A stretch of 64,000 bases of DNA from Flavobacteriaceae bacterium PS02336 (GTDB lineage Bacteria > Bacteroidota > Bacteroidia > Flavobacteriales > Flavobacteriaceae). Shown here in pieces: positions 45,124 through 53,212 of this stretch. The stretch spans positions 186,001 to 250,000 of the forward strand of contig JASCOF010000002.1 in the NCBI GenBank assembly GCA_029960065.1, given 5' to 3'. The translations under genes were made by a program, and so were the position numbers. How positions within the stretch are numbered: position 1 is the stretch's first letter; every line of letters begins with the position of its first letter. Below the pieces are notes generated by a model. It was given only the letters and a program-made list of their open reading frames with translations. It did no database searches and was not told the DNA's origin.

Positions 45124-46299
45124 TTAAATATTCGTTTTATTCTTAGAACTAAAAGCTGTTAAAAGTAAATAACTTATAAGACCAACTGATAGCGCTGAAA
45201 CGGTTGCTAAAATAAGACTTCCCACGATATATTGAGCAGCATTTTTCTGAATATCATCTAATGTTATGGAACTATCCAAAACCAATGGAGCATCGGTCGA
45301 AACAAAATAACTTCCCATTTTTAAAGAACCATAAATAATAAACGGAATAAAAGGCGGGAAACTAACATTAGAAGTCAAATAAGCAATGACTTTATTTAAT
45401 CGAAAAATAGCAGCAAAAGTAAAAAGTAATATGGTTTGAAATCCCCAAAACGGCGAAAGGCCGATAAAAACTCCCAGAGCAATAGCCGCTGATTTTTTAA
45501 AATTAGAGTCTGAGCTTTCTAAAATATCTTCTAGAAAGAATTTTTTAAAACCTTTTTTTTTTGCCCGGCGAAAGAAATCCCGAGGTTTTATATACAATAA
45601 AGCATTGGTTACCAAAACTGTATTTAGAATACTGATTCTGGTAAAATCTTGAAACGGACGAAAATGCGAAACTCTTTCAGCAGGATCATACAAAACCTGA
45701 ATCGGAATGTTTTTAACCACAATTCCTTTCCACGCGGCACGAACAATTACTTCGATTTCAAATTCAAATTTATTGGTGTAAAAACGTTTTGGCAATAATC
45801 GAAGTGGATACAATCTAAAACCAGATTGCGTATCGTCTAGCTTAATTCCAGTTTCAAACTTGAACCAAAAATTAGAAAATTTATTTCCGAAACTGCTTTT
45901 CTTCGGAACGTTTTCCTGCGTCATATTGCGGCTTCCAATTAAAAGTGAATTAGGCTCATTCTGAATTGCTTCAATAAAAATTGGAATATCTGCCGCGAAA
46001 TGCTGTCCGTCAGAATCGATTGTAATGGCGTATTCAAAATCCAATTCCAACGCTTTTCTAAAACCGTTTCTGAGTGCACGGCCTTTTCCCAAATTTTTAG
46101 GATGATGAATCTGCGTCAGCTGCGAAAATTGCTTTAGAATTTCGCTAGTTGAATCGGTTGAACCGTCGTTGACAATAATGACATTTGAGGTGAAATCTAA
46201 AATAGAATCCAGTACTTTTTTCAGCGTTTTTTGGTTATTATAAGTGGGTACAATAATGCAAAAGTTGGTCGAATTAAGTAATTCATGCTGTGATTTCAT
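45124..46299 (-). CDS. Glycosyltransferase family 2 with C-terminal DUF2062
   Basis: A 391-residue protein. N-terminal GT-A glycosyltransferase like dolichyl-phosphate mannose synthase: CIIVPTYNNQKTLKKVL, IIVNDGSTDSTSE, and the metal-binding ITIDSDGQHFAAD near 92-104, then LIGSRNM and DDTQSGFRLYPL. The C-terminal third is a membrane DUF2062 domain (IALGVFIGLSPFWGFQTILL and two more helices). It would use an NDP-sugar at the membrane. Such genes are regular members of flexirubin and aryl polyene clusters, but no sugar is known in flexirubin itself. Confidence 0.87.
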   Translation of the reverse strand: MKSQHELLNSTNFCIIVPTYNNQKTLKKVLDSILDFTSNVIIVNDGSTDSTSEILKQFSQLTQIHHPKNLGKGRALRNGFRKALELDFEYAITIDSDGQHFAADIPIFIEAIQNEPNSLLIGSRNMTQENVPKKSSFGNKFSNFWFKFETGIKLDDTQSGFRLYPLRLLPKRFYTNKFEFEIEVIVRAAWKGIVVKNIPIQVLYDPAERVSHFRPFQDFTRISILNTVLVTNALLYIKPRDFFRRAKKKGFKKFFLEDILESSDSNFKKSAAIALGVFIGLSPFWGFQTILLFTFAAIFRLNKVIAYLTSNVSFPPFIPFIIYGSLKMGSYFVSTDAPLVLDSSITLDDIQKNAAQYIVGSLILATVSALSVGLISYLLLTAFSSKNKTNI

Positions 46300-46315
46300 G
46301 AGGTATTTTTTGAGT

Positions 46316-46801
46316 TTACTTCACGAATTGTTTCTCTTTTGCAGAGAAACTTTTAGACTGCATAACAAAATCTTTTAAATACTCTTTTAGAGCAGCATTT
46401 TGTTCTGCATAATGTGCCGTAATAAATTTTTTATCCTCTTTAATGTTTTTCTTATAGCCCGTTATTCCAGGAACATTTTCCTGAATACTAAGACGAATCA
46501 TTCTGATTTCGATATTGTTTGGATCGCTGTCAATAACCGATTCCAGAAGTTTTGCACCTTCTTTGAAACGATCAATTTTTTCGCCTAATTTTTTCTCAAA
46601 TTTAGAATCCAATAAAATTGAAGCCGCTTTGTAAGCCACTAAAATTTTATCATCGCTATTGGAAACACCCGAAAGTTTTTCTACAAAATTTTTAGCATTA
46701 TTCTCTGATTTTGTAACATCCGTATACATTTTACGAATAGAGGCTAAATCTGGCGTACTCGCAAAATTTACCCATAAAAGTAATGTCAATAATAGTTTCA
46801 T
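46316..46801 (-). CDS. Exported helical protein, unknown function
   Basis: A 161-residue protein with a short signal peptide (about 1-18, MKLLLTLLLWVNFASTP) and an all-helical, TPR-like body (KILVAYKAASILLDSKFEKKLGEKIDRFKEG; then DPNNIEIRMIRLSIQENVPGI). No family recognised beyond its regular place in flexirubin clusters next to the FabZ-like gene, from which it is separated by two bases. Probably periplasmic. Confidence 0.75.
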   Translation of the reverse strand: MKLLLTLLLWVNFASTPDLASIRKMYTDVTKSENNAKNFVEKLSGVSNSDDKILVAYKAASILLDSKFEKKLGEKIDRFKEGAKLLESVIDSDPNNIEIRMIRLSIQENVPGITGYKKNIKEDKKFITAHYAEQNAALKEYLKDFVMQSKSFSAKEKQFVK

Positions 46802-46803
46802 AA

Positions 46804-47175
46804 TTATATTTTTTTGTACACATTGCTCAATTTTAGAGCAGTAGTGTCGTTAAAGTAAGTCGTGTTTTTCACTTTTACCAAACCGTCTTCAGTAGTTGTA
46901 ACATCAAGCTCTAATCGTAATTCTGGAGTAACTTCAGGATTAATCAGCGCCATGAATTTTACATTTGCCAAAGACTGAATCATCAACGAACTTTTAGTAA
47001 TCGATTCTGTAAGTTCCTTGATAATTTGAATCATGCAAACACCAGGCATAATTGGATTTCCCGGGAAATGCCCCTTAAAAACCTCATGTTTTTCATTGAC
47101 TAAAATCGTAATATTATATTTTGAATCGGAGATTTTTTCTTCCGACAACACTTTGTAAAAATCTTTTAAAACCAT
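46804..47175 (-). CDS. FabZ-like hotdog protein with altered catalytic residue
   Basis: A 123-residue single hotdog domain. The FabZ motif GHFPGNPIMPGV (about 36-47) is perfect and keeps the catalytic His, but the usual Glu 14 residues later (in LxxEAMAQ) reads Gln here (GVCMIQIIKE). Either it is a dehydratase with changed chemistry, or it has become an ACP-bound acyl-binding partner for another dehydratase. Two further hotdog genes at 60041 and 60512 belong to another subfamily. Part of the operon with tight spacing to both neighbours. Confidence 0.83.
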   Translation of the reverse strand: MVLKDFYKVLSEEKISDSKYNITILVNEKHEVFKGHFPGNPIMPGVCMIQIIKELTESITKSSLMIQSLANVKFMALINPEVTPELRLELDVTTTEDGLVKVKNTTYFNDTTALKLSNVYKKI

Positions 47176-47181
47176 ATTTTT

Positions 47182-47793
47182 TTATTTTCCAAACGAATAG
47201 GAAACCCCTAACTGAAAATTGATATTTGTATTATAATCTCCAAATAAATAATAGTTATTGGAGTCATTTTGATAATAATCACTGCTCAAAACGTCAAGCA
47301 GACCTTTTTTAAATCGAGCTTCAAATGTCAAACCTGAAGGCAGGGCATAAGCAACACCCAAAACTAAACCAAGATCATTCTGTGCTTTTCTAACTGCAAG
47401 ATTGTCATTCATCAAAATGTCTAAAGTTGGTCCCGCCTGAAACTGAATTCCTTGTGGCAGAGTAAATTTATTCATTACCGAAAGTGATAAATAATTTATT
47501 TCAAGATCTAGATATTCAACTCTATCAGTCTGCGTGTTTTGATCATAATATTTTCTCGAAACATTATTAGAACCTTGTCTGCTGTAATTAATTTCCGGCT
47601 GTAATGCATACAGTTTTGTAATCTTGATTTCGGCAAAACCACCAGCATAAAAATCAGTTTTATAATCGGCATGCATTTCAGAAATGGTCGAAAAACTAAA
47701 TCCGCCTCTTAAACCTGGTTTAACGCTCATTTGGGCTTGTATATTAAAGACTGCAAAAAAAACAGCAATTAAAAGAACGTATTTCTTACTCAT
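47182..47793 (-). CDS. Outer-membrane beta-barrel protein (PorT/OMP_b-brl_2 family), copy 1
   Basis: A 203-residue protein with a signal peptide (about 1-20) and an eight-strand-like barrel: alternating hydrophobic strands with YALQPEINYSRQGSNN, FQAGPTLDILMND and a C-terminal LGVSYSFGK ending in an aromatic-Gly pattern. It is a clear paralogue of the next gene upstream (48392-47796). Both share the RGGFSFSTI / RGGLNISTL opening. Probably in the outer membrane, where flexirubin accumulates, so a role in housing or inserting the pigment is possible but unproven. Confidence 0.85.
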   Translation of the reverse strand: MSKKYVLLIAVFFAVFNIQAQMSVKPGLRGGFSFSTISEMHADYKTDFYAGGFAEIKITKLYALQPEINYSRQGSNNVSRKYYDQNTQTDRVEYLDLEINYLSLSVMNKFTLPQGIQFQAGPTLDILMNDNLAVRKAQNDLGLVLGVAYALPSGLTFEARFKKGLLDVLSSDYYQNDSNNYYLFGDYNTNINFQLGVSYSFGK

Positions 47794-47795
47794 GT

Positions 47796-48392
47796 CTATT
47801 TCGTTTTAAAGGTATAACTGATTCCAATTTGAAAAACCTGATTTAAAATCACATCCTCATAATAGTAATCGTTATCGAATCCGTCATAACCATAAATATC
47901 AACCAATCCTTGTTTGATCCTGGCTTCAAAAGTCAGACCGTTAGGCAATGTATATCCAATACCTCCAACAATAGACAGATCATAATCTTCTGGCTTAGTA
48001 TTGATATAATTATCATCAATTTTTAAGTCCAATGAAGGTCCTGCTAAAACGTGAAAACCACCACCATTAAAGTTAAATTTAGCAACAGCTCCAAGCGTTA
48101 TATAATTTAATTCATAATTTACATAACGATACTGATTACTGTTTTCCAAATATTCCCTTCCTTTATCACCTTGTCTAGAGTATGTTATCTCTGGCTGCAG
48201 CGAGAAAAATTTGTTGAACTTAATATTAACTAATCCTCCAACATAGAAATCTGATTTTGACTCATTGTAATCTATATTGGTTAAAGTCGAAATATTTAAA
48301 CCGCCTCGAAGTCCAGGACTAACTTTTACCTGTGCTTTAGATGATAGAATGCCGATAAATAAAACGAATGCAATTAAAGTGATTTTTTTCAT
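47796..48392 (-). CDS. Outer-membrane beta-barrel protein, copy 2
   Basis: A 198-residue paralogue of the protein encoded at 47182-47793, two bases away. Signal peptide about 1-20 (LFIGILSSKAQ), then VSPGLRGGLNISTLTNI, FFSLQPEITYSRQGDKG, FHVLAGPSLDLKI and a final FQIGISYTF. The pair shares length, strand order and motifs, showing a local tandem duplication that has diverged well. Confidence 0.85.
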   Translation of the reverse strand: MKKITLIAFVLFIGILSSKAQVKVSPGLRGGLNISTLTNIDYNESKSDFYVGGLVNIKFNKFFSLQPEITYSRQGDKGREYLENSNQYRYVNYELNYITLGAVAKFNFNGGGFHVLAGPSLDLKIDDNYINTKPEDYDLSIVGGIGYTLPNGLTFEARIKQGLVDIYGYDGFDNDYYYEDVILNQVFQIGISYTFKTK

Positions 48393-48429
48393 CTTTGGAT
48401 TAGTTTAGTTTTATGATTAGTTTAATTTT

Positions 48430-49065
48430 CTATTCTGATTTAAAATAATTCAGCTCAATTTTAAGTTTAATATTTTGATGAATTATTTGAATCTTCTCAG
48501 CAAAAATATTGTTTTCTGAATTGAAAAACAGCGTAAATTTTTCTTTTGTTTTAGAAGCGTGAACGATCTTTTCTAATTTTTGATCTTTTTTGGAGATAAA
48601 AATATAATTGTCTCGTTTACCATCTTTTGATTTATAAATTTCACTCGATTCGTTTTCAAATTGTTCCTCTATCGAATATTGTTTCTTTAAAAGAAGACGA
48701 AAATCTTCTTTCAAAGTATTGATCAAAATTTTTCGATCTAATTCCGACACTATTGAATTGACTTTAAAATCTGTTTCAGAAATTTCAAAATCCATTAATT
48801 TATTCCCGAATTCGGTTGTAAAAACAATTCGGTGCGTTGTGTCATTTATTTTTTTGGCAATGAAAATTCCCGACAATTCATTTCCGTAAACACTGATATT
48901 AGTTTTATAAACATAATCAGTTTTTGAATCAGCGAAATAGGGAACTTCTACAGCCGTTTTGTCTAATTTTTTTGGCGTGTAGTTTTTTGTAACCGAGCCG
49001 CAAGAAACCATAACAATCGCCAGAAAGCAATTAATTAGTAAAAACTGAATCGTCGATTTTTGCAT
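48430..49065 (-). CDS. Lipoprotein of the flexirubin cluster (next to LolA)
   Basis: A 211-residue lipoprotein: Cys22 in VMVSC after a hydrophobic signal, then a charged mixed alpha/beta domain (DKTAVEVPYFADSKTDYVYKT; HRIVFTTEFGNKLMDFEI). No known family recognised with confidence. Its start lies 35 bases inside the end of the lolA gene, so they are coupled. By position and size it may be the outer-membrane receptor or partner of the LolA-like carrier, i.e. a functional LolB analogue; this is inference. Confidence 0.72.
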   Translation of the reverse strand: MQKSTIQFLLINCFLAIVMVSCGSVTKNYTPKKLDKTAVEVPYFADSKTDYVYKTNISVYGNELSGIFIAKKINDTTHRIVFTTEFGNKLMDFEISETDFKVNSIVSELDRKILINTLKEDFRLLLKKQYSIEEQFENESSEIYKSKDGKRDNYIFISKKDQKLEKIVHASKTKEKFTLFFNSENNIFAEKIQIIHQNIKLKIELNYFKSE

Positions 49066-49657
49066 TGATCACTTTATTTTTAAGTACAATTCTAGTATAA
49101 TCCTCAGATGATTCTAATAATTTTACCTGAACCACAGTTGCTTCTTCTTTATCAAAAGTCAGTTCAATTTGTTTGATGTATTTTTTCAGCGTCGCATCTT
49201 TCGGAACAAATTTCACCAGATTTTGACCTTTCAATTTAAAATACGAAATCGCAAATTCTTTGTCATCAAACATATTTCCGCTAACGCTTCCTACTATTAA
49301 TTTATTGATTCTCGCAAAAATTTTACTATTGCCAATATCAACGGCACTTTTCTTTCCTTCATCATTAATCAGAATTTTTCCGTTTTTAAAAGTAATGCTA
49401 TAATTATAAGGTTTTTTATATTGCCATTGAAGTAAAGCAGGTTCTTTAAAAACCATTTTCCCCGAAGTTTCAATATCTTTTGATAAAAAATCCAAATGTT
49501 TGTATTGAACAAAATCGGTACTTAAAGTTTTGATTTTTTTGGCCACCACATTTACGTCTTCTTTAAATTGCGCAACTTCCGCATTCGTCATTTTTTGTTC
49601 CTGAGCAAACAAACTGCCTGAAATAAAAAGAATTAGTAGAGCTATTTTAGTTTTCAT
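49031..49657 (-). CDS. LolA-like outer-membrane lipoprotein carrier
   Basis: A 208-residue periplasmic LolA-family protein: signal peptide about 1-18 (ISGSLFAQ), then AKKIKTLSTDFVQYKHLDFLSKDIETSGKMVF, the LLQWQYKKPYNYSITFKNGKIL sheet, and the second half of the half-barrel. LolA carries lipoproteins across the periplasm. A cluster-specific copy next to a lipoprotein, as in aryl polyene clusters, suggests a dedicated carrier for the pigment or its lipid precursor. Confidence 0.87.
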   Translation of the reverse strand: MKTKIALLILFISGSLFAQEQKMTNAEVAQFKEDVNVVAKKIKTLSTDFVQYKHLDFLSKDIETSGKMVFKEPALLQWQYKKPYNYSITFKNGKILINDEGKKSAVDIGNSKIFARINKLIVGSVSGNMFDDKEFAISYFKLKGQNLVKFVPKDATLKKYIKQIELTFDKEEATVVQVKLLESSEDYTRIVLKNKVINAKIDDSVFTN

Positions 49658-49689
49658 AATTTTTAAAAATTGTGCTTTTTTTTTGCCAC

Positions 49690-49707
49690 TCCCGATAGCT
49701 ATCGGGA
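49690..49707. repeat. Perfect 18-bp palindrome TCCCGATAGCTATCGGGA
   Basis: Perfect palindrome in the lolA-deacetylase gap, next to TTTGCCACT and GATTCACAGATTAAAAGG words also related to the 44972-45117 repeat. Such words look like dispersed flavobacterial intergenic repeats. Confidence 0.75.
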
Positions 49708-49770
49708 TTCACAGATTAAAAGGATTATAAAATCCGCTTTTATCCGCGTCTTCGCGTTAGCGAATCTGTT

Positions 49771-50556
49771 TTATCCGCGTTCAATTTCATAAGCATTAAG
49801 ATTCAGTAATTCTTCAATCGAAATCACTTCATAATTATTTTGCTGTAAAAATTGCAAAAACTGTTCCAAGACCAAAACAGAGTGTTTGCCAGTATCATGC
49901 AAAAGTACGATTCCGCCGGGAGAAACCCTTTTAATAATTCGATTGAGAATTAATTCTTGATTTTTTGTTCCTCCGTCAAGCGAACGAATATTCCAGCCAA
50001 TAACTTTCTGATTTGTTTTTTTTAATGCTCTTCGAATCGAAGGCGTTGTAACTCCATATGGCGGACGAAAAAAGTTTATTTTTTTAGAAGTGAATTTTTG
50101 CAAAAGCGCATCCGTTTTCTCAATTTCCTCTCGTATTTGTTTTGCATTATAAAAATCAAAAAACTTCGAATGTGAATAAGAATGATTTCCCACCAAATGC
50201 CCTTCGGTAATAATTTGTTTTACAATTTCTGGATGCTTTTCAATGTTTTTTCCAATGCAGAAAAAAGTTGCTTTGGCATTGTATTTTTTGAGAAGTTCTA
50301 AAACTTCCAAAGTAAATTCACTTGGACCATCATCAAAAGTTAAGGCAATTTTTTTCTCAGTTTCAAGCGGATTATTACAGAAAGCTTTTACATGATAATT
50401 AGAAGAAATTCTAGAAGAACCAACAGCATTTATTCCGATCCAAAGAAAAATAACAGCAAGATAAAACCCTATATTTATTGCCATAATAAAGTTTGCGAGA
50501 AACATTAAAAGCAATAAAAGAATAAAAAATATCGAGATGTTTTTATGCGTTATCAT
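49771..50556 (-). CDS. Polysaccharide deacetylase (NodB-like, CE4)
   Basis: A 261-residue carbohydrate esterase family 4 protein with two N-terminal hydrophobic segments (about 8-25 and 30-45), so membrane anchored. Metal-binding triad: Asp in LTFDDGPSEFT and the two His of NHSYSHSKF; then FFRPPYG and VLLHDTG motifs. Family enzymes remove N-acetyl groups from polysaccharides; in this cluster it may hydrolyse an ester or amide in pigment assembly, but the substrate is unknown. Its stop overlaps the next gene's start region. Confidence 0.87.
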   Translation of the reverse strand: MITHKNISIFFILLLLLMFLANFIMAINIGFYLAVIFLWIGINAVGSSRISSNYHVKAFCNNPLETEKKIALTFDDGPSEFTLEVLELLKKYNAKATFFCIGKNIEKHPEIVKQIITEGHLVGNHSYSHSKFFDFYNAKQIREEIEKTDALLQKFTSKKINFFRPPYGVTTPSIRRALKKTNQKVIGWNIRSLDGGTKNQELILNRIIKRVSPGGIVLLHDTGKHSVLVLEQFLQFLQQNNYEVISIEELLNLNAYEIERG

Positions 50557-51614
50557 TTTGACAGTAACGTAAAACTATGATTTTTGCCGCTTAATTGATT
50601 GTACAATAAAATGGTTTTGTAAGCTGGTTTTGCGACTTGATTTACTTTTACAATTTCTGGAATTTCCTGCGTTTTTAAAATTTTAGAAGCCATCCAAAAA
50701 GCAAAAGCCGAAGCCGTATCATATTCACCGCTCAAATGTTTGTAATACAGAACCGGAGTTTTTGCGAAAGTATTTTCAGTTAAATTACTATAATAATTTT
50801 CGAAAGAAGCATTTCCGTCATAACCTAAAACCAAAGCATCGATATCTGAAATTTCTAAGTTATTAGATTTTAGGAAAGAACTAATTGCTGCTTCAACTTC
50901 ATTTACTTCCATTGTATTTATAATTGAAATATCTAAAAGTTCAGCGTATGTATTGTCTTTTCTTTCATTTTCTAAAACAAAAAAACTAGCACCTTCTCCA
51001 TAAACGGCACCGCTTGTAGTAGAAGTTAAAACATCGTAAGGAGCCAAATTATCTTTTTTAATACGCCCGTTTAATTTGAAAAGGGCAGTAGTGTATTCTC
51101 CATTTTCATCAACGCCGCCAACCAAAATTGAATTCGCTTCTTCTTCTTCAATTTGCATTTTAGCATCCAAAAGTGCTGATTCAAAAGAAACTGCACCATT
51201 TACATACGTAAAATTATATCCTTTACATTGCTGTAAAAGAGCAATTTGCGCGCCAACAGTATTATGAGTTGACTGGATAAAAGAAGTCGGGGTTAAAAAT
51301 TCTTCTTTATTATCTAAAATACTTTTCAGAAATTTTTCAGAATCTTCGATGCATCCTAAACCGGTTCCCGTAATAATCGCATCGACTTTTTCGACATTTG
51401 CATCTTTCATGGCTAAAGCCGAAGCAACGATTCCGTTTTTTACGCCTTTTGCCATTCTGCGGCTTGCAGCTGGCGAAATATATTCCTTGTATGCCGGCGA
51501 AACAATTGCCAGTACATTTTCATCGTGATTCACATTGGCTTCTTCTAAAAAAACAGTATCAAATGTTTTTTGAGTCGAAATACAGCCTACTCCATTTATA
51601 TATGTTTTTTTCAT
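50553..51614 (-). CDS. Ketosynthase-like protein without active-site Cys (chain-length-factor type)
   Basis: About 353 residues from the ATG at 51614, one base after the stop of the KS gene upstream; a longer start would overlap that gene. Thiolase fold of the beta-ketoacyl synthase family, but at the nucleophile position (STACSS in the partner) it reads NGAVSFES, so no Cys, and the HGTATP His is also missing (LGYDGNASFEN); only a KHLSGEYDTAS stretch recalls the second His. This is the pattern of chain-length factors that pair with a true KS, here the KS at 51616-52812, to set polyene length. Confidence 0.83.
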   Translation of the reverse strand: MKKTYINGVGCISTQKTFDTVFLEEANVNHDENVLAIVSPAYKEYISPAASRRMAKGVKNGIVASALAMKDANVEKVDAIITGTGLGCIEDSEKFLKSILDNKEEFLTPTSFIQSTHNTVGAQIALLQQCKGYNFTYVNGAVSFESALLDAKMQIEEEEANSILVGGVDENGEYTTALFKLNGRIKKDNLAPYDVLTSTTSGAVYGEGASFFVLENERKDNTYAELLDISIINTMEVNEVEAAISSFLKSNNLEISDIDALVLGYDGNASFENYYSNLTENTFAKTPVLYYKHLSGEYDTASAFAFWMASKILKTQEIPEIVKVNQVAKPAYKTILLYNQLSGKNHSFTLLSK

Positions 51615-51615
51615 T

Positions 51616-52812
51616 TTAGCTTTTTGAAAATATAAGAGTGGAACAATTTCCTCCAAATCCAAAAGAATTAGATAAAACGTGTTCTATGTTTTTATTTTTT
51701 AAAGTAGTCTGCGGAGTCAAATCGAATTCTTCCATCTGCGTTTCAAAATTCAAATTCGGATAAACCACATTATTTTGAATTGCCAAAACACTGTAAACCG
51801 CTTCAATTGCCGCGGCCGCCGCTAAAGTATGTCCGGTAAACGGTTTTGTCGAACTAAAATCGGGAACTTTTTCTTCTTCGTAAATTCGGCGTAAAGCTCT
51901 TCCTTCAGATAAATCATTATTTGGAGTTGCAGTTCCGTGAACGTTGATGTAATCAATTTCAGAAGGTTTTAAACCCGAAACTTCAAAAGCTTTTTTCATC
52001 GCCAAATAAGCACCGTCTCCGTTTTCTGAAGAAGCCGTTTGGTGAAAAGCATCATTGGCATTTCCGTAACCCGAAACTCTTGCGAGAACTTTTTTGTTTT
52101 GTTTTTCAACAATTTCATCCGATTCTAAAACCAAAAAAGCTGCGGCTTCTCCAAGATTTAATCCTTTTCTATTATTGTCAAAAGGTTTGTTATAATCGTC
52201 AGATAAAATCATCAAAGTTTTAAATCCGTTGATGGTGAATTTTGCCAAAGCATCGGCTCCGCCAACAATTACACGATCTAATTTTCCTGTTTTAATTAAT
52301 CTTGCCCCCAGCATAATTGAATTTGCCGCAGAAGAACAAGCCGTACTGATTGTTGAAACCATTCCTTTTAAACCCAATTCTTCGGCAATCTTTTCGGCAA
52401 CATCACCGCCATCATGGCAAGTGATATATTTAACCAATTCTGGTTTTTCGAAATAATCGTAATAATGTTTCTCTGTCATATCCATTCCGCCCACACTTGT
52501 AGCCGAAATAAGTCCGGTTCTAAATTCGTTGATTGAGGTTATGCCGGCATTTTCGACAGCTTGTTTTGCTGCCAAAGTACCAATCATAGCGGTTCTCGAA
52601 AAATTATTATCGCTGTTTAATTCCAGTTCGCTGATCAATTCATCGTTGGTTTTTTTAATTTCACCCACTTTGATTACATCTGCATGAACTGTAGAAATAT
52701 TAGAGATACGGGAAATCCCGATTTTATTTTCGATTAATGAATGGTAATTTTCCTCAACCGAATTCCCGATTGCAGAGATAATTCCCATTCCCGTTATTGC
52801 AACACCTTTCAT
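51616..52812 (-). CDS. Beta-ketoacyl-ACP synthase II-type (KS-alpha)
   Basis: A 398-residue elongating ketosynthase with the full catalytic triad: Cys159 in STACSS, His292 in VHGTATPNND, His328 in GHTLAAAAA. It condenses an acyl chain with malonyl-ACP. Directly followed by the Cys-less partner gene, so the two should form a KS/CLF dimer as in aryl polyene and type II polyketide systems, extending the aryl starter into the polyene chain. The 140-base gap to the ACP gene upstream holds a repeat block. Confidence 0.92.
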   Translation of the reverse strand: MKGVAITGMGIISAIGNSVEENYHSLIENKIGISRISNISTVHADVIKVGEIKKTNDELISELELNSDNNFSRTAMIGTLAAKQAVENAGITSINEFRTGLISATSVGGMDMTEKHYYDYFEKPELVKYITCHDGGDVAEKIAEELGLKGMVSTISTACSSAANSIMLGARLIKTGKLDRVIVGGADALAKFTINGFKTLMILSDDYNKPFDNNRKGLNLGEAAAFLVLESDEIVEKQNKKVLARVSGYGNANDAFHQTASSENGDGAYLAMKKAFEVSGLKPSEIDYINVHGTATPNNDLSEGRALRRIYEEEKVPDFSSTKPFTGHTLAAAAAIEAVYSVLAIQNNVVYPNLNFETQMEEFDLTPQTTLKNKNIEHVLSNSFGFGGNCSTLIFSKS

Positions 52813-52816
52813 TTTA

Positions 52817-52925
52817 GACTTCTTAGATTTATAGACTTGCTTAGACTTCTTAGATTTTTTTAGACTGGCTTAGAATTTTAGATATTAGACTTCTTAGATT
52901 TTTGGAAAGCATTCTCTAAGAAGTC
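52817..52925. repeat. GACTTCTTAGA repeats, direct and inverted
   Basis: GACTTCTTAGA occurs at 52817-52827, 52844-52854 and 52888-52898, with the exact inverse TCTAAGAAGTC at 52915-52925. They make a foldable AT-rich block in the ACP-KS gap that may process or attenuate the transcript. Confidence 0.75.
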
Positions 52926-52952
52926 TAAAAATCTAAGCCAGTGTAAGAAGTC

Positions 52953-53210
52953 TTATTTCGTTCTGTTAGCACTAATATATGCCGCCATAGTTTCGATAGA
53001 CTGGAAAATTGTTTTTCCTTCTTTCGGATCTACTAATTTAATTCCGTAATCTTTATCTAAAATCACGATCAATTCAAGCGCATCAATCGAGTCTAAACCT
53101 AAACCATCTCCAAACAAAGGATCGTTATCAGCAATGTCTTCAATTGTGATATCTTCAAGGTTTAAAGTTGTAATGATTTTATTTTTTAATTCTTCTTTTA
53201 ATGCTTCCAT
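52953..53210 (-). CDS. Acyl carrier protein
   Basis: An 85-residue ACP. The phosphopantetheine attachment serine is Ser41 in GLDSIDALEL; the helix pattern and acidic character are normal. It carries the growing chain for the ketosynthases on either side. No second ACP was found in the window. It lies two bases after the short ketosynthase-like gene. Confidence 0.95.
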   Translation of the reverse strand: MEALKEELKNKIITTLNLEDITIEDIADNDPLFGDGLGLDSIDALELIVILDKDYGIKLVDPKEGKTIFQSIETMAAYISANRTK

Positions 53211-53212
53211 GA

